Source: Bacillota bacterium
Lineage (GTDB): Bacteria > Bacillota > Clostridia > Acetivibrionales > DTU013
Assembly: GCA_023426125.1 (NCBI GenBank)
Contig: JAFABI010000056.1
Coordinates: 1 to 64,000 of the forward strand
Length of the DNA stretch: 64,000 bases
Direction of reading: 5' to 3'
Positions within the stretch are counted from its first letter, which is position 1; each line of letters opens with the position of its first letter. This document shows positions 34,636 through 43,591 of this stretch, piece by piece. The notes under the pieces are model-generated. The model did not search any database, was not told where the DNA came from, and worked only from the letters and a program-made list of their open reading frames with translations. Made by a program: the position numbers and the translations under genes.

Positions 34636-36729
34636 ATGAGTAACTTGACAGAACTTTTCGGCTCAAATGTATTTAATGATTCGGTCATGAAGGAACGACT
34701 GCCTAAAGCCACCTACAAGGCATTGAAAAAAACCAGCGAAGACGGCCTTCTTCTTGACCCGGCAGTTGCGGAAGTCGTCGCAAATACATTGAAGGATTGG
34801 GCGATTGAAAAAGGCGCCACCCACTTCACACACTGGTTCCAGCCGCTGACAGGAATTACTGCGGAAAAACACGATTCCTTCATTTCACCGACATCCGGCG
34901 GCAAAGTCATCATGGAATTTTCAGGTAAGGAACTCATCAAAGGCGAACCGGATGCATCTTCCTTCCCTTCCGGAGGTTTAAGAGCCACTTTTGAAGCCAG
35001 AGGCTATACGGCGTGGGATTGTACGTCGCCTGCTTTTGTCAAGGAAGGGATCCTTTACATTCCTACAGCCTTCTGTTCATATACCGGCGAAGCCCTTGAC
35101 AAGAAAACGCCGCTTCTTCGCTCAATGGAAGCGCTGTCCACACAGGCGGTGCGCATACTGAAGCTTTTCGGAAATACAACCTCCAAAAAGGTCATCACCA
35201 CAGTGGGGCCGGAACAGGAATATTTTCTAATTGACAAAAGCCTTTTTGACAAGCGCAAGGACTTGCTCTTCACTGGAAGGACGCTTTTCGGAGCCGCTCC
35301 TCCAAAAGGCCAGGAACTGGAAGACCATTATTTCGGTTCACTGAAAGAAAGAATAGCGTCTTTTATGAAAGAACTGAATGAAGAACTATGGAAGCTGGGC
35401 GTATTGGCAAAAACACAGCACAATGAAGTTGCGCCCGCACAGCATGAGCTGGCTCCCATCTTCAGCACTACCAATATCGCTACCGATCACAACCATCTCC
35501 TGATGGATACGCTCAGAAAGGTTGCTTTACGGCATGGCCTGGTTTGCCTGCTTCACGAGAAGCCTTTTGCAGGAGTGAATGGGTCCGGAAAGCATAACAA
35601 CTGGTCCATGAGCACCGACGATGGCCTCAATCTGCTGGATCCCGGCAGGACGCCCCATGAGAATCTCCAGTTCCTCGTATTCCTTTGCGCAATCGTCAAG
35701 GGAGTTGACGATTATGCAGAAATTCTCAGATGCTCCGCCGCAAACCCCGGCAACGACCACAGGCTGGGAGCAAATGAGGCTCCTCCGGCAATAATTTCGA
35801 TATTCCTGGGCGACCAGCTTACAGATATACTCGATCAGATCAATAACGGCGGATTAAAGAGTTCCAAACAGAGTTCCGAAATGCGCATAGGCGTGACTAC
35901 CCTTCCTTCCCTGCCAAAGGATACTACCGACAGGAACAGGACGTCTCCCTTTGCCTTCACCGGCAACAAGTTCGAATTCAGAATGGTGCCATCGTCCGCA
36001 TCCATCAGCCGGGCCAATTATACCCTGAACACCATTGCAGCCGAAGTGCTGAGCCAGATTGCCGACAGGCTTGAAAAGGCTTCAGACTTCCAGCGCGAGG
36101 TTCAGGCCATACTCAAGGAAATCGTATCAAAGCATTCCAGGGTGATTTTCAACGGCAACAACTATTCAAGCGAATGGCCGGAAGAAGCAGCGAGGAGAGG
36201 TCTGCCCAATATAAGGTCCACTGTCGAGTCCGCTAAAGCGCTGATTGATGAAAAGAATGTCAAAATATTCGAGAAGCACGGCGTCCTTAGCAAGGTAGAG
36301 CTTGAATCCCGTTATGAAGTAATGCTGGAAGGCTATGTGAAAACCATCAACATCGAAGTACTTACAATGATCGAGATGGCAAAGAGGGATATCCTCCCTG
36401 CAGCCATTAAGTTCTCGACTGACCTTGCAGCCTCCATAAACACAATTAAGGCCACCGGCATCGCAGCAGATATATCTGTTCAAGCCGAATCGCTGGCTGA
36501 GGTTTCTGCCGCTGCAGCTGAGTTTAAGAAGAAGCTCACCGCTCTGGAAAATTCACTGGCAAAAGCTGATGAAGTACACGGATCGACCTATGAGCATGCA
36601 TACTATTTCAGGTATGACGTATTTATAAAAATGGGCGATTTAAGAGCCGCAGGCGACAAGCTTGAAACCATCGTGGGTGCGGAATACTGGCCGCTTCCCA
36701 CTTATGGCGACTTGCTGTTCAAGGTTTAA
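34636..36729 (+). CDS. glnN: Glutamine synthetase, type III
   Basis: Large (697 residues) dodecameric GSIII that makes glutamine from glutamate, ammonia and ATP. Motifs: FEARGYTAWDCTSPAF, the ATP/glutamate-binding TVGPEQEYFLID, KTQHNEVAPAQHELAPIF, HEKPFAGVNGSGKHNNWSM and NRTSPFAFTGNKFEFRM. GSIII N- and C-terminal domains flank the catalytic core. AAAGGGG lies seven bases before the ATG. It is monocistronic, with an attenuator-like leader and its own terminator, so expression is probably tied to nitrogen status. Confidence 0.97.
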   Translation: MSNLTELFGSNVFNDSVMKERLPKATYKALKKTSEDGLLLDPAVAEVVANTLKDWAIEKGATHFTHWFQPLTGITAEKHDSFISPTSGGKVIMEFSGKELIKGEPDASSFPSGGLRATFEARGYTAWDCTSPAFVKEGILYIPTAFCSYTGEALDKKTPLLRSMEALSTQAVRILKLFGNTTSKKVITTVGPEQEYFLIDKSLFDKRKDLLFTGRTLFGAAPPKGQELEDHYFGSLKERIASFMKELNEELWKLGVLAKTQHNEVAPAQHELAPIFSTTNIATDHNHLLMDTLRKVALRHGLVCLLHEKPFAGVNGSGKHNNWSMSTDDGLNLLDPGRTPHENLQFLVFLCAIVKGVDDYAEILRCSAANPGNDHRLGANEAPPAIISIFLGDQLTDILDQINNGGLKSSKQSSEMRIGVTTLPSLPKDTTDRNRTSPFAFTGNKFEFRMVPSSASISRANYTLNTIAAEVLSQIADRLEKASDFQREVQAILKEIVSKHSRVIFNGNNYSSEWPEEAARRGLPNIRSTVESAKALIDEKNVKIFEKHGVLSKVELESRYEVMLEGYVKTINIEVLTMIEMAKRDILPAAIKFSTDLAASINTIKATGIAADISVQAESLAEVSAAAAEFKKKLTALENSLAKADEVHGSTYEHAYYFRYDVFIKMGDLRAAGDKLETIVGAEYWPLPTYGDLLFKV

Positions 36730-36797
36730 GGTCTGACATTTTCAAGGAGTCTGTGACATGTCGATCCAATGATATAAGTTTACTGGAGATTATGTTA

Positions 36798-36834
36798 AAA
36801 GCGCCGGTTCTGAAAAGAGCCGGCGCTTTGTTTG
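36798..36834 (+). terminator. glnN terminator
   Basis: AAAGCGCCGG-ttctgaaaagag-CCGGCGCTTT followed by GTTTG; a strong 10-bp GC-rich stem. Confidence 0.85.
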
Positions 36835-36843
36835 TAATATTGA

Positions 36844-36877
36844 AATTAAAAAAGGGGACAACCTATATCCCCTTTTC
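36844..36877 (-). terminator. Terminator of the 2-oxoacid oxidoreductase operon
   Basis: Minus strand: AAAAGGGGA/TCCCCTTTT stem followed by seven T. It overlaps the end of the gamma-subunit gene region and faces the glnN terminator. Confidence 0.8.
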
Positions 36878-36878
36878 A

Positions 36879-37412
36879 CTAAAAATTCATTCCAAGCTCC
36901 AGTGCCTTCATTTCCTCCGGAATCAGGTGGTGCTTTTTCTCAGGAAGCACCTTTTTCAGCGCCTTTTCAAAGGATTCAACGGAAACCACACCGGTTTTCT
37001 GAAGCAGTTTTCCCAGAATTATAATGTTGGAGAATGTCAGATTTCCCATATCCGATGCCATTTTCGTAGCAGGGATGCCGATAAACTCGACGTCCTTTCT
37101 CTCCGGAACCCTGTTTACAAGTGCACTGTCAGAAATGACGAGGCCTCCCTGAACCACCATGCCTTCAAATTTCTCCAGGGAAGGTCCGTTCATTACGATC
37201 AATACCGTGGAGCTGTTCAGTATGGGCGAACCAACCGGATCATCTGAAACGATTACATGGCAGTTGGATGTACCGCCCCGCATTTCCGGGCCGTAGGAAG
37301 GAAGCCATGAAACGTTCTTATTTTCAAGCATTCCCGCGTATGCTATCAGCATACCTGCCGATTGTATGCCCTGACCGCCAAAGCCTGCAATGATTATGTC
37401 ATGCTGCGCCAT
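36879..37412 (-). CDS. 2-oxoacid:ferredoxin oxidoreductase, gamma subunit
   Basis: 177 residues of the pyruvate/ketoisovalerate oxidoreductase gamma domain: IIIAGFGGQGIQSAGMLIAYAG, VSWLPSYGPEMRGGTSNCHVIVSD, and LGKLLQKTGVVSVESFEKAL. It is the last gene of a delta-alpha-beta-gamma operon. The complex oxidatively decarboxylates a 2-oxoacid to the acyl-CoA with reduction of ferredoxin. Three bases separate it from the beta gene. Confidence 0.93.
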   Translation of the reverse strand: MAQHDIIIAGFGGQGIQSAGMLIAYAGMLENKNVSWLPSYGPEMRGGTSNCHVIVSDDPVGSPILNSSTVLIVMNGPSLEKFEGMVVQGGLVISDSALVNRVPERKDVEFIGIPATKMASDMGNLTFSNIIILGKLLQKTGVVSVESFEKALKKVLPEKKHHLIPEEMKALELGMNF

Positions 37413-37415
37413 CGT

Positions 37416-38162
37416 TTACACCTCCAGATCCTTTCCTTTGAAGTTGCCCAGCGGATAATTGGGGATCATGTTCTCCTGCAGCCAGCTGAGTGATTTCACC
37501 GGATCAAGGCCCCAATTTGTCGGACATGTGGACAAGACTTCCACCATAGAGAAGCCCAGGTTTGACATCTGAACTTTAAAGGCCTTCTTGATGGCTTTCT
37601 TTGCATTGTTAATGTTTTTAATATCATGCATGGAAACTCTCTCAATGAAAGCAGCTCCATCCAGTGTGGAAAGCATTTCGCTTACCTTTATGGGAAAGCC
37701 GTGGATTTCAGGCTTCCTGCCAAAAGGTGAAGTCGTCGTAACCTGGTTTATCAGCGTTGTAGGAGCCATCTGTCCCGAAGTCATGCCATAGATGGCATTG
37801 TTGACAAACACGACGGTGATCTTCTCTCCCCTGGCAGCCGCATGGACGATTTCCGCTGTCCCTATGGCAGCCAGGTCGCCGTCGCCCTGGTATGCAAAAA
37901 CTACGTTGCCGGGATGCACCCGTTTTACACCGGTGGCAACAGCCGGCGCTCTTCCGTGGGCTGCCTGCACCATATCGCAGTTAAAGTATTCATAATTGTT
38001 GTAAGTGCATCCGACAGGAGATACCCCTATGGTCTTTCCTTCGATCTCAAGCTCATCTATGACTTCCGCTATCAGCCTGTGCACGATTCCATGGGTACAG
38101 CCCGGACAGTAGTGCAGAGGTACATCCTTCAAGGCATGCGGTTTTTGAAATACTATCGCCAT
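37416..38162 (-). CDS. 2-oxoacid:ferredoxin oxidoreductase, beta subunit (TPP-binding)
   Basis: 248 residues with the thiamine pyrophosphate fold: HYCPGCTHGIVHRLI at the N-terminus, SPVGCTYNNYEYF, and the TPP/Mg motif AYQGDGDLAAIGTAE...NNAIYGMTSGQMAPTT. The beta subunit is of the KorB/VorA type. It holds the active-site TPP and works with the alpha subunit encoded immediately upstream. Confidence 0.94.
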   Translation of the reverse strand: MAIVFQKPHALKDVPLHYCPGCTHGIVHRLIAEVIDELEIEGKTIGVSPVGCTYNNYEYFNCDMVQAAHGRAPAVATGVKRVHPGNVVFAYQGDGDLAAIGTAEIVHAAARGEKITVVFVNNAIYGMTSGQMAPTTLINQVTTTSPFGRKPEIHGFPIKVSEMLSTLDGAAFIERVSMHDIKNINNAKKAIKKAFKVQMSNLGFSMVEVLSTCPTNWGLDPVKSLSWLQENMIPNYPLGNFKGKDLEV

Positions 38163-38174
38163 TTTTATTCCCCT

Positions 38175-39230
38175 TTACTTCAAGATTTCCTTTATTTTAT
38201 CCAGTATCTCGCTTTGTGTAGGTATCATTCCGCCCATTCTTCCAAGGAAATGCACAGGCCTCTTGCCGCTTACCGAAAGCCTGACGTCCTCCACCATCTG
38301 TCCCGCATTCATTTCTACCGAAAGGAATGCTTTGGGCACTTCGGCATACTGCGCAAAGGTTTTTTCCGGGAAAGGCCACAAGGTAACCGGTCTTATCAGT
38401 CCAACCTTTATTCCTTCCTTCTCAGCCGTTCTTATAACGTTCTTCACGATTCTGGCAGTTGTCCCGAAAGCGGTAACAATAATATCCGCATCGTCACAAT
38501 TGAAAACCTCCACCCTGGTTTCCTTTTCCGCAATCCTTGCATATTTTGCCTGAAGCTTCAAATTGTGCTGCTCCAATACTTCGGGTTTAATATATATTGA
38601 CGTTATGACGTTATGATCTCTTTTCATGTCGGTTCCAACGGCAGCCCAGCTTTTATCGGCCTTTTCTACAACCTCGCTATCCCTGAACTCCACTGCCTCC
38701 ATCATCTGGCCCAGGATACCGTCTCCCATGATCATTGTAAGCACCCTGTATCTGTCTGAAATATTGAATGCTTCAACAGTAAGCTCATAGAGCTCCTGAA
38801 TGCTGCTAGGGGCCAATACCACCATTTTATAGTCTCCATGGCCTCCACCCTTCACTGCCTGGAAATAATCGCACTGCGCAGGCAAAATACCGCCAAGGCC
38901 GGGTCCGCACCGGACGATGTTGACGATTACCGCCGGTAATTCAGCACAGGACGCATAGGATATGCCTTCCTGCTTCAGACTGATTCCCGGGCTGGATGAC
39001 GAAGTCATGACCCTGGCTCCGGCGCCTGCCGCGCCATAGACCATGTTAATAGCGGCAATTTCACTTTCCGCCTGTACAAACGTCCCGTCGTATGCCGGCA
39101 TTTTTTTTGCAAAATAATGGGCAATCTCGGTCTGCGGCGTTATGGGATAGCCGAAATAATGCCTGCAGCCTGCTCTCAACGCAGCTTCTGCAATGACCTC
39201 ATTGCCTTTCATGAGTAATTTTTCCCCCAT
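38175..39230 (-). CDS. vorB: 2-oxoacid:ferredoxin oxidoreductase, alpha subunit (VorB/KorA type)
   Basis: 351 residues with the pyrimidine-binding domain: LMKGNEVIAEAALRAGCRHYFGYPITPQTEI, ESEIAAINMVYGAAGAGARVMTSSSSPG, and a C-terminal domain II (RVEVFNCDDADIIVTAFGTTARIVKN). Closest in appearance to proteins called 3-methyl-2-oxobutanoate dehydrogenase subunit VorB. Branched-chain 2-oxoacids are the probable substrate, but 2-oxoglutarate cannot be excluded. Confidence 0.92.
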   Translation of the reverse strand: MGEKLLMKGNEVIAEAALRAGCRHYFGYPITPQTEIAHYFAKKMPAYDGTFVQAESEIAAINMVYGAAGAGARVMTSSSSPGISLKQEGISYASCAELPAVIVNIVRCGPGLGGILPAQCDYFQAVKGGGHGDYKMVVLAPSSIQELYELTVEAFNISDRYRVLTMIMGDGILGQMMEAVEFRDSEVVEKADKSWAAVGTDMKRDHNVITSIYIKPEVLEQHNLKLQAKYARIAEKETRVEVFNCDDADIIVTAFGTTARIVKNVIRTAEKEGIKVGLIRPVTLWPFPEKTFAQYAEVPKAFLSVEMNAGQMVEDVRLSVSGKRPVHFLGRMGGMIPTQSEILDKIKEILK

Positions 39231-39242
39231 CTTCGAATCCTC

Positions 39243-39449
39243 CTAATTCTCTACTACGATTACACAATCCGGGCAAATCGTCGCGCAAAAACCGCAACCG
39301 ATACATTTCTCCATTTCAATGACGCCTGCAGGATGAAATCCTTTTAAATTAAGCTTCTCAGAATGCATGACCACGATTTTTTTTGGACATACCGTAGTAC
39401 ACAGCCTGCAGCCCTTGCATCTTTCTTCGTTAAATGTCACCTTTGCCAT
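39243..39449 (-). CDS. 2-oxoacid:ferredoxin oxidoreductase, delta subunit (2x[4Fe-4S] ferredoxin)
   Basis: 68 residues with two 4Fe-4S motifs, CKGCRLCTTVCPKK and CIGCGFCATICPDC. It is the electron-transfer subunit and the first gene of the operon. ATG with GAGG upstream; 12 bases separate it from vorB. Confidence 0.94.
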   Translation of the reverse strand: MAKVTFNEERCKGCRLCTTVCPKKIVVMHSEKLNLKGFHPAGVIEMEKCIGCGFCATICPDCVIVVEN

Positions 39450-39672
39450 ATTAACCTCACATCTAAAGCTTTTTTAGTCCATCCTGTATATTATAAAACT
39501 CATTTTATTCAATTGCAACCGTTAATTCGTTAGCCGCTTAGCACGCATAATTGATACGAAAGTACCATTATGCACTTACTAAATTAAGCTTGGCAGATAT
39601 TCTTGTGCGGTTACATATTAGAGCTTTTGGAAAGCTGCCACAAAAAGCAGGCAGTCGGATAAATTGAATATC

Positions 39673-39734
39673 GGACAAGGTAACAAACAGGGCGTTCGTT
39701 GATAATGGCGAGCGCCCTGTTTGTTACCTTGTCC
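39673..39734. repeat. Perfect 22-bp inverted repeat
   Basis: GGACAAGGTAACAAACAGGG plus CG at 39673-39694, and its exact reverse complement at 39713-39734, around an 18-base loop. It precedes the ICE-type primase pseudogene and is the only notable structure in the 315-base gap after the ferredoxin gene. It may be a regulatory hairpin, a recombination end or a nick region of the lost element. Confidence 0.85.
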
Positions 39735-39764
39735 CCAAATTTTCAGCGAAAGGAGTGTTGCTGC

Positions 39765-40505
39765 CATGCCATGGGTAACGGAGGAACAAATTGCAAAAGC
39801 CAAGCAGGTAGATATTCTGGACTATCTGCTGACAAATGAGCCGAACACCCTGAAAAAGACCGGTCATGATATCGTCTGCGCGACCACGACAGTCTGACCG
39901 TTTCCAATGGGAAATGGCACTGGCACAGCCGGGGCTTCGGCGGCACAACAGCACTCAATTACCTGATCCGGGTACGGGGTATGGAGTTTACGGAGGCGGT
40001 TCAGGCGCTTGTTTATGAAGCCCGCGCCGGGCCTTTTCCCGCTGTACCGGATAAACCTCTGCCGCCGGAAAAGGAAAAAGCCTTTGCCCTGCCAGCCAGG
40101 AACCGCAACGATGACCGCGCTTTTGCCTATCTGAGGAGCCGGGGTATTGATCAGGATATCCTCCGGCAATGTATGGAGACCAAAATTCTCTATGAAGGGC
40201 GCAAATACCATAACTGCGTCTTTGTCGGTCAGCGGAATGCAAAAGAACCGGAGCGCCGGATGGAACAGCCTGCATTTTTTCTCTCTCTGAGCGGCGTATC
40301 CCCCCTGGCACTGCTGCACTTTCTACGGGAGCATCCCAAGGTCAACCATATTGTGCTGGGGCTGGAGCAGGATAAAGCCGTTCTGGAAGCCATGGAGAAA
40401 ATCCGGGCGGCAGTCTATGAGGATGAAGGTCTCCGTGACCGGACGCTCTGCATCACCATTTCCCCGCCGCATACAGGCAAGCCTTGCCGTGTGGGGCGTC
40501 ATTAA
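39765..40505 (+). pseudogene. ICE/transposon primase-like protein (CHC2 / DUF3991-Toprim type), frameshifted
   Basis: It starts with ATG after GAAAGGAG and reads PWVTEEQIAKAKQVDILDYLL..., the N-terminus of proteins carried by integrative conjugative elements. The frame breaks near 39880; the sequence continues in another frame as DSLTVSNGKWHWHSRGFGG and TTALNYLIRVRGMEFTEAVQ, then RAFAYLRSRGIDQDILRQC. A middle segment is missing before LSLSGVSPLALLHFLREHP, where the Toprim half should be. GC content is clearly higher than the surroundings. It is a dead remnant of a mobile element. Confidence 0.8.
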
Positions 40506-40509
40506 CCTT

Positions 40510-40587
40510 CTGGAAGGTTATGGAAACGACAACCCCAGTGCGAATGGGCAGGGCATGAAACAGCTCATGGCGGGCGGCGGCGGCTGA
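40510..40587 (+). pseudogene. Short C-terminal fragment of the same mobile module
   Basis: A frame ending LLEGYGNDNPSANGQGMKQ-LMAGGGG-stop overlaps the end of the primase remnant in a different frame. The family is not recognised. It is GC-rich like the primase fragment, so probably part of the same lost element. Confidence 0.35.
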
Positions 40588-40592
40588 TCGGC

Positions 40593-40781
40593 AGATTGGG
40601 CCAATGGTAAGTGAAAAACAATATCAAAGAGTACAGCAATATATCAAACTTGGAATGGACGAAGGAGCTCAAATATTAACTGGCGGTCTCGGAAAACCTG
40701 AAGGCTTCGAAAAAGGTTATTTTGTTCAGCCGACTATTTTTACCAATGTCACTTCAGACATGACAATTGCACAAGAGATAT
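40593..40781 (+). pseudogene. Aldehyde dehydrogenase fragment
   Basis: The translated stretch IGPMVSEKQYQRVQQYI...GAQILTGGLGKPEGFEKGYF and PTIFTNVTSDMTIAQEI is unmistakably the segment of an NAD-dependent aldehyde dehydrogenase just after the catalytic cysteine. Both the N-terminal ~300 residues and the C-terminal ~130 residues are missing. The right break falls where EIFGPV should follow. Confidence 0.85.
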
Positions 40782-40804
40782 TATTGAAACATTGGATAAG
40801 TATC

Positions 40805-41046
40805 TTTCTCCTGCCACAGCTAGGAGCTTTCCTGCAGCGTTTCATAGTAGGTTTCCTTTGTCTTTTCAATGAGCATTTCCAGGCTTCATACTTTCCAACA
40901 ATATCCCCGGAGCGGTAAAGCAGCAATAGTGTCAGCAGTCGGCTCATTCTTCCGTTTCCATCATTGAAGGGGTGTATACAAAGAAAATCCAGAATAAACA
41001 TGGGAATCAAGAGCAGGGGAGCGTACCTTTCCTCATTAATAGCCTC
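40805..41046 (-). pseudogene. Fic family protein fragment
   Basis: Minus strand: EAINEERYAPLLLIPMFI and the complete Fic core HPFNDGNGRMSRLLTLLLLY, then RSGDIVGKY. A codon is lost in RSG(Y)DIV, and a shift follows GKY; in the next frame SLEMLIEKTKETYYETLQESS continues to a stop. The N-terminal half is absent. Fic proteins AMPylate targets; this copy is broken. Confidence 0.82.
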
Positions 41047-41369
41047 TCAACAAAGGTTTGCTTCAAGTTTTCGTTTTTTAGCCCTAATATACGCCAAAAA
41101 AGATGCCGCATCCCTTTGATATTTTTGATGATGAGGCTGGATCCAAGACGTAAATATCCCAGTTCGCTCGGCTTATAAAATCTTTCTTTGTTTTCGCTGC
41201 GGACAAAGACGATTAATCCATCCTACTCCATCTTGGATAAGATACCGTACATTATACCCTGACCGATTTCAATTTCTCCCCTAGTCAACTCTTTCACATA
41301 TTGCATGACGTTGTATCCGTCAATGCATTTCATCCTGGAAAGCAAAATATAGAAAGCGGTTCCCGTCAT
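41047..41369 (-). pseudogene. PadR family transcriptional regulator, in-frame stop
   Basis: Minus strand from ATG at 41369: MTGTAFYILLSRMKCIDGYN..., MQYVKELTRGEIEIGQGIMY, GILSKME, then TAG (41223-41225), continuing in frame as DGLIVFVRSENKERFYKPSE. This is the PadR winged-helix pattern (normally GxLYGILSKMEKDGLI) interrupted by one nonsense codon. The C-terminal end runs into the Fic fragment. Confidence 0.7.
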
Positions 41370-41392
41370 AGGTATATATATCTGCCGCAAAA

Positions 41393-41980
41393 TCAGTTAA
41401 ATAAAGCAGCTAAGAACAATGAAACCATTTCCCTAAGGAGTTCCGGGTTCATATCGTATTTTGCCACCGCTTCGGGACTATGCATAATATGGTATTTAAA
41501 CATTTCAATAAAATTCACCATGGCATTCGTTGATATGGAATCCCTAATGACACCTACCTTTTTCCCCTGTTCAAGCAGCGAGAATACGGTGGCATCCAAG
41601 TCCGCAAGCTGCGTGGCAGAGGCGTCTTCCCCATTTTCCAACTGAAGGCGCACGGATTCCGTCATGAAATTTGCCGTATAGTTGCGCGAATAATCAGCGA
41701 CCGTAAATAACAGTCTTTCGATTTTGTTTTGTATGGAGCCGTCATTTTTAATAATGGATATCATAGCCGTATAATAGTTTTCCCAGAGCTTTTTCAACAA
41801 TTGTCTTTTGAGATTTTCCTTGCTTTCAAAAAAGTTATAGATCGACACCTGGGAAACAGATGCTTTTCGCGCAATATCGGCAATGCTTACCTTATTAAAG
41901 CCATATTGCATAAACAGCTCCTGGGCTGAATTCATTATGGCATCCCTTTTCCCCTGTCGCCTGCGCTCAAATCCGTCCAT
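41393..41980 (-). CDS. TetR/AcrR family transcriptional regulator
   Basis: 195 residues: an N-terminal TetR helix-turn-helix (IMNSAQELFMQYGFNKVSIA, then DIARKASVSQVSIYNFFESK) and a C-terminal ligand domain with no specific signature. AGGGGAAAT precedes the ATG. It is divergent from the metallo-beta-lactamase-fold gene, 210 bases apart, so it likely regulates that gene and itself. The AT-rich intergenic region contains several ATATTTCATATAT-like strings but no clear single operator. Confidence 0.9.
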   Translation of the reverse strand: MDGFERRRQGKRDAIMNSAQELFMQYGFNKVSIADIARKASVSQVSIYNFFESKENLKRQLLKKLWENYYTAMISIIKNDGSIQNKIERLLFTVADYSRNYTANFMTESVRLQLENGEDASATQLADLDATVFSLLEQGKKVGVIRDSISTNAMVNFIEMFKYHIMHSPEAVAKYDMNPELLREMVSLFLAALFN

Positions 41981-42190
41981 ATTTCCCCTCGAAATATAAA
42001 ATTTATTTATTATTATAGTTTAAATCTATTAATTAATCAAGAAACCGAATATATAATCATTTCATAATATATGTAATAATCACATAAACATATTTCATAT
42101 ATTTATACAGTACTGCTTAGAATTGCTGATATAGTGATGCATCCTGTACCAGCTTAATCCAATAATATGAAAGAGGAGGCTACTGCCAAT

Positions 42191-43432
42191 ATGTATAATT
42201 CAGATTTAAACAGTTATTATGAGCGTTTAAAAATTGCAGAAAACATCCTGTTTACTGAACCCATTACGGTGCGAGAGATACTGCCTGATGTTTGGATGCT
42301 TGGCGGATATATGAGTGACGACTTCTTTTTAAAGGCGCCGTCTTCCAATGTCTATATTTTGCGGGACGAGGATATTGTATACATCGTTGACCCAGGTAAG
42401 TACAAGGCTTATAAAAAGAAAATCTTTGAACTGGTGAATGCGTACAAGCAAAAGGGCGTTTCAAAAGTCAGACTCCTGATAACTCAGGGTCATTTCGACC
42501 ATGATATCAATGATGACGTTGTCCTCGGTACAGGGCTGGATTGGGAATTTTATCTCCCTGAAGAGGAGATTCCCACTATGAACTCAGTTAACGACTTTTT
42601 AAATGACATTGATGAATTGTCAAAATATGAAGACGTATTTCAGACAATGTTTCCTGAAACCGGTTTCAGTTCCATATTCCGATATGTCGCCAGGTTATCG
42701 CCGGATCTGGCAAAGGTGATGTTGACTCTGCTTGTAACCGTTACTACGGGAATCGGCAACCATATGGGTGATGATGCAATCATTCTGAAAGCTGACAAGA
42801 GGATAGTTAAGAATTTCGGGAGCGTGTCACTTCAGGGCTGGCCGCTCGGACGGTTTTTTATAGTATTTGACGGCGCCCATTCACCGGGACATATAGATAT
42901 CTACGATCCGATCAACAAGCTTATCCTTTGCGGTGATTCCACAGTCGAAATCAATCCCGCATTTGGTTACAGTTCAATGAACAAGCTGATTGACATCACC
43001 GGCAAATTTAAAACTATGGCCCAGGAAGGGTACATTGAATACGCTATGGATTCCCACAGGTCGAATAAGTATATGATAGAGCTTTTAGAAAGCCTGGATG
43101 CTAAAGCTCTAAGCAGCATTGAGCTTATTGACTACGCCGGGAACAGTTCTGAATGCGCAGCTTTTTTTGAATTTTTTAATATCTACTATAAAGAAATAAA
43201 AAAGGAAGTATTTGCCGCCCACAGAAAAATCGGCCGGGCTACAGTCGGCGAAATAGTAAATGAATTAATAAAATCCGATAACGATTACGTAAAGCTAAAA
43301 GCATCTTTTGAATTTCCAAAGATTCCGTCCAGACTGGATGTTTTAGTGGTCCAGGTGCTCAAAGAGGCAGGAGCTGTTCCGGTGAAAGTGAATAATAAAA
43401 TCCTTATTGATCCGGTTACCACTAATCAGTAG
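42191..43432 (+). CDS. Metallo-beta-lactamase-fold hydrolase with an altered metal motif
   Basis: About 413 residues. The N-terminal MBL fold shows SNVYILRDEDIVYIVDPG, then LLITQGHFDHDIND, later DGAHSPGHIDIYDP, LILCGDST and a C-terminal MDSHRSNKY. The usual HxHxDH motif reads QGHFDH, so the first His ligand is Gln; the other ligands are kept. The last ~120 residues form a separate domain of unknown function. The start MYNSD is chosen because GAGGAGG is 11 bases upstream; the ATG eight codons earlier includes that Shine-Dalgarno. Probably controlled by the divergent TetR gene. Confidence 0.8.
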   Translation: MYNSDLNSYYERLKIAENILFTEPITVREILPDVWMLGGYMSDDFFLKAPSSNVYILRDEDIVYIVDPGKYKAYKKKIFELVNAYKQKGVSKVRLLITQGHFDHDINDDVVLGTGLDWEFYLPEEEIPTMNSVNDFLNDIDELSKYEDVFQTMFPETGFSSIFRYVARLSPDLAKVMLTLLVTVTTGIGNHMGDDAIILKADKRIVKNFGSVSLQGWPLGRFFIVFDGAHSPGHIDIYDPINKLILCGDSTVEINPAFGYSSMNKLIDITGKFKTMAQEGYIEYAMDSHRSNKYMIELLESLDAKALSSIELIDYAGNSSECAAFFEFFNIYYKEIKKEVFAAHRKIGRATVGEIVNELIKSDNDYVKLKASFEFPKIPSRLDVLVVQVLKEAGAVPVKVNNKILIDPVTTNQ

Positions 43433-43441
43433 GAGCGCGGC

Positions 43442-43591
43442 ATAAGAAAAATAAAACTGAGGCATATGGAAAAAGGGCATGGCCGGGTGGAATTCCGTGA
43501 AGCCTTCATCATGCCGGAGATACAGTGGATGGAGAAAGCAAAAAAAGACTGGAAGAACTTAAACTCTATCGGCGGATCTTCAGTTGGATGA
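43442..43591 (+). pseudogene. ISAs1-type transposase fragment
   Basis: The frame RHMEKGHGRVEFREAFI...IQWMEKAKKDWKNLNSIG resembles the segment of ISAs1-family (H-repeat) transposases containing HGRxExR and W..LKSIG. Both ends are missing and a TGA follows. The downstream 380 bases (43592-43974) show no recognisable gene; they contain one 8-bp palindrome, GGTATACG-ctggc-CGTATACC, at 43741-43761. Confidence 0.55.

Noticed and set aside
39954..40319. Minus-strand frames over the primase pseudogene
   Set aside because: They are GC-rich shadows of the plus-strand remnant, which matches a known element-borne protein.
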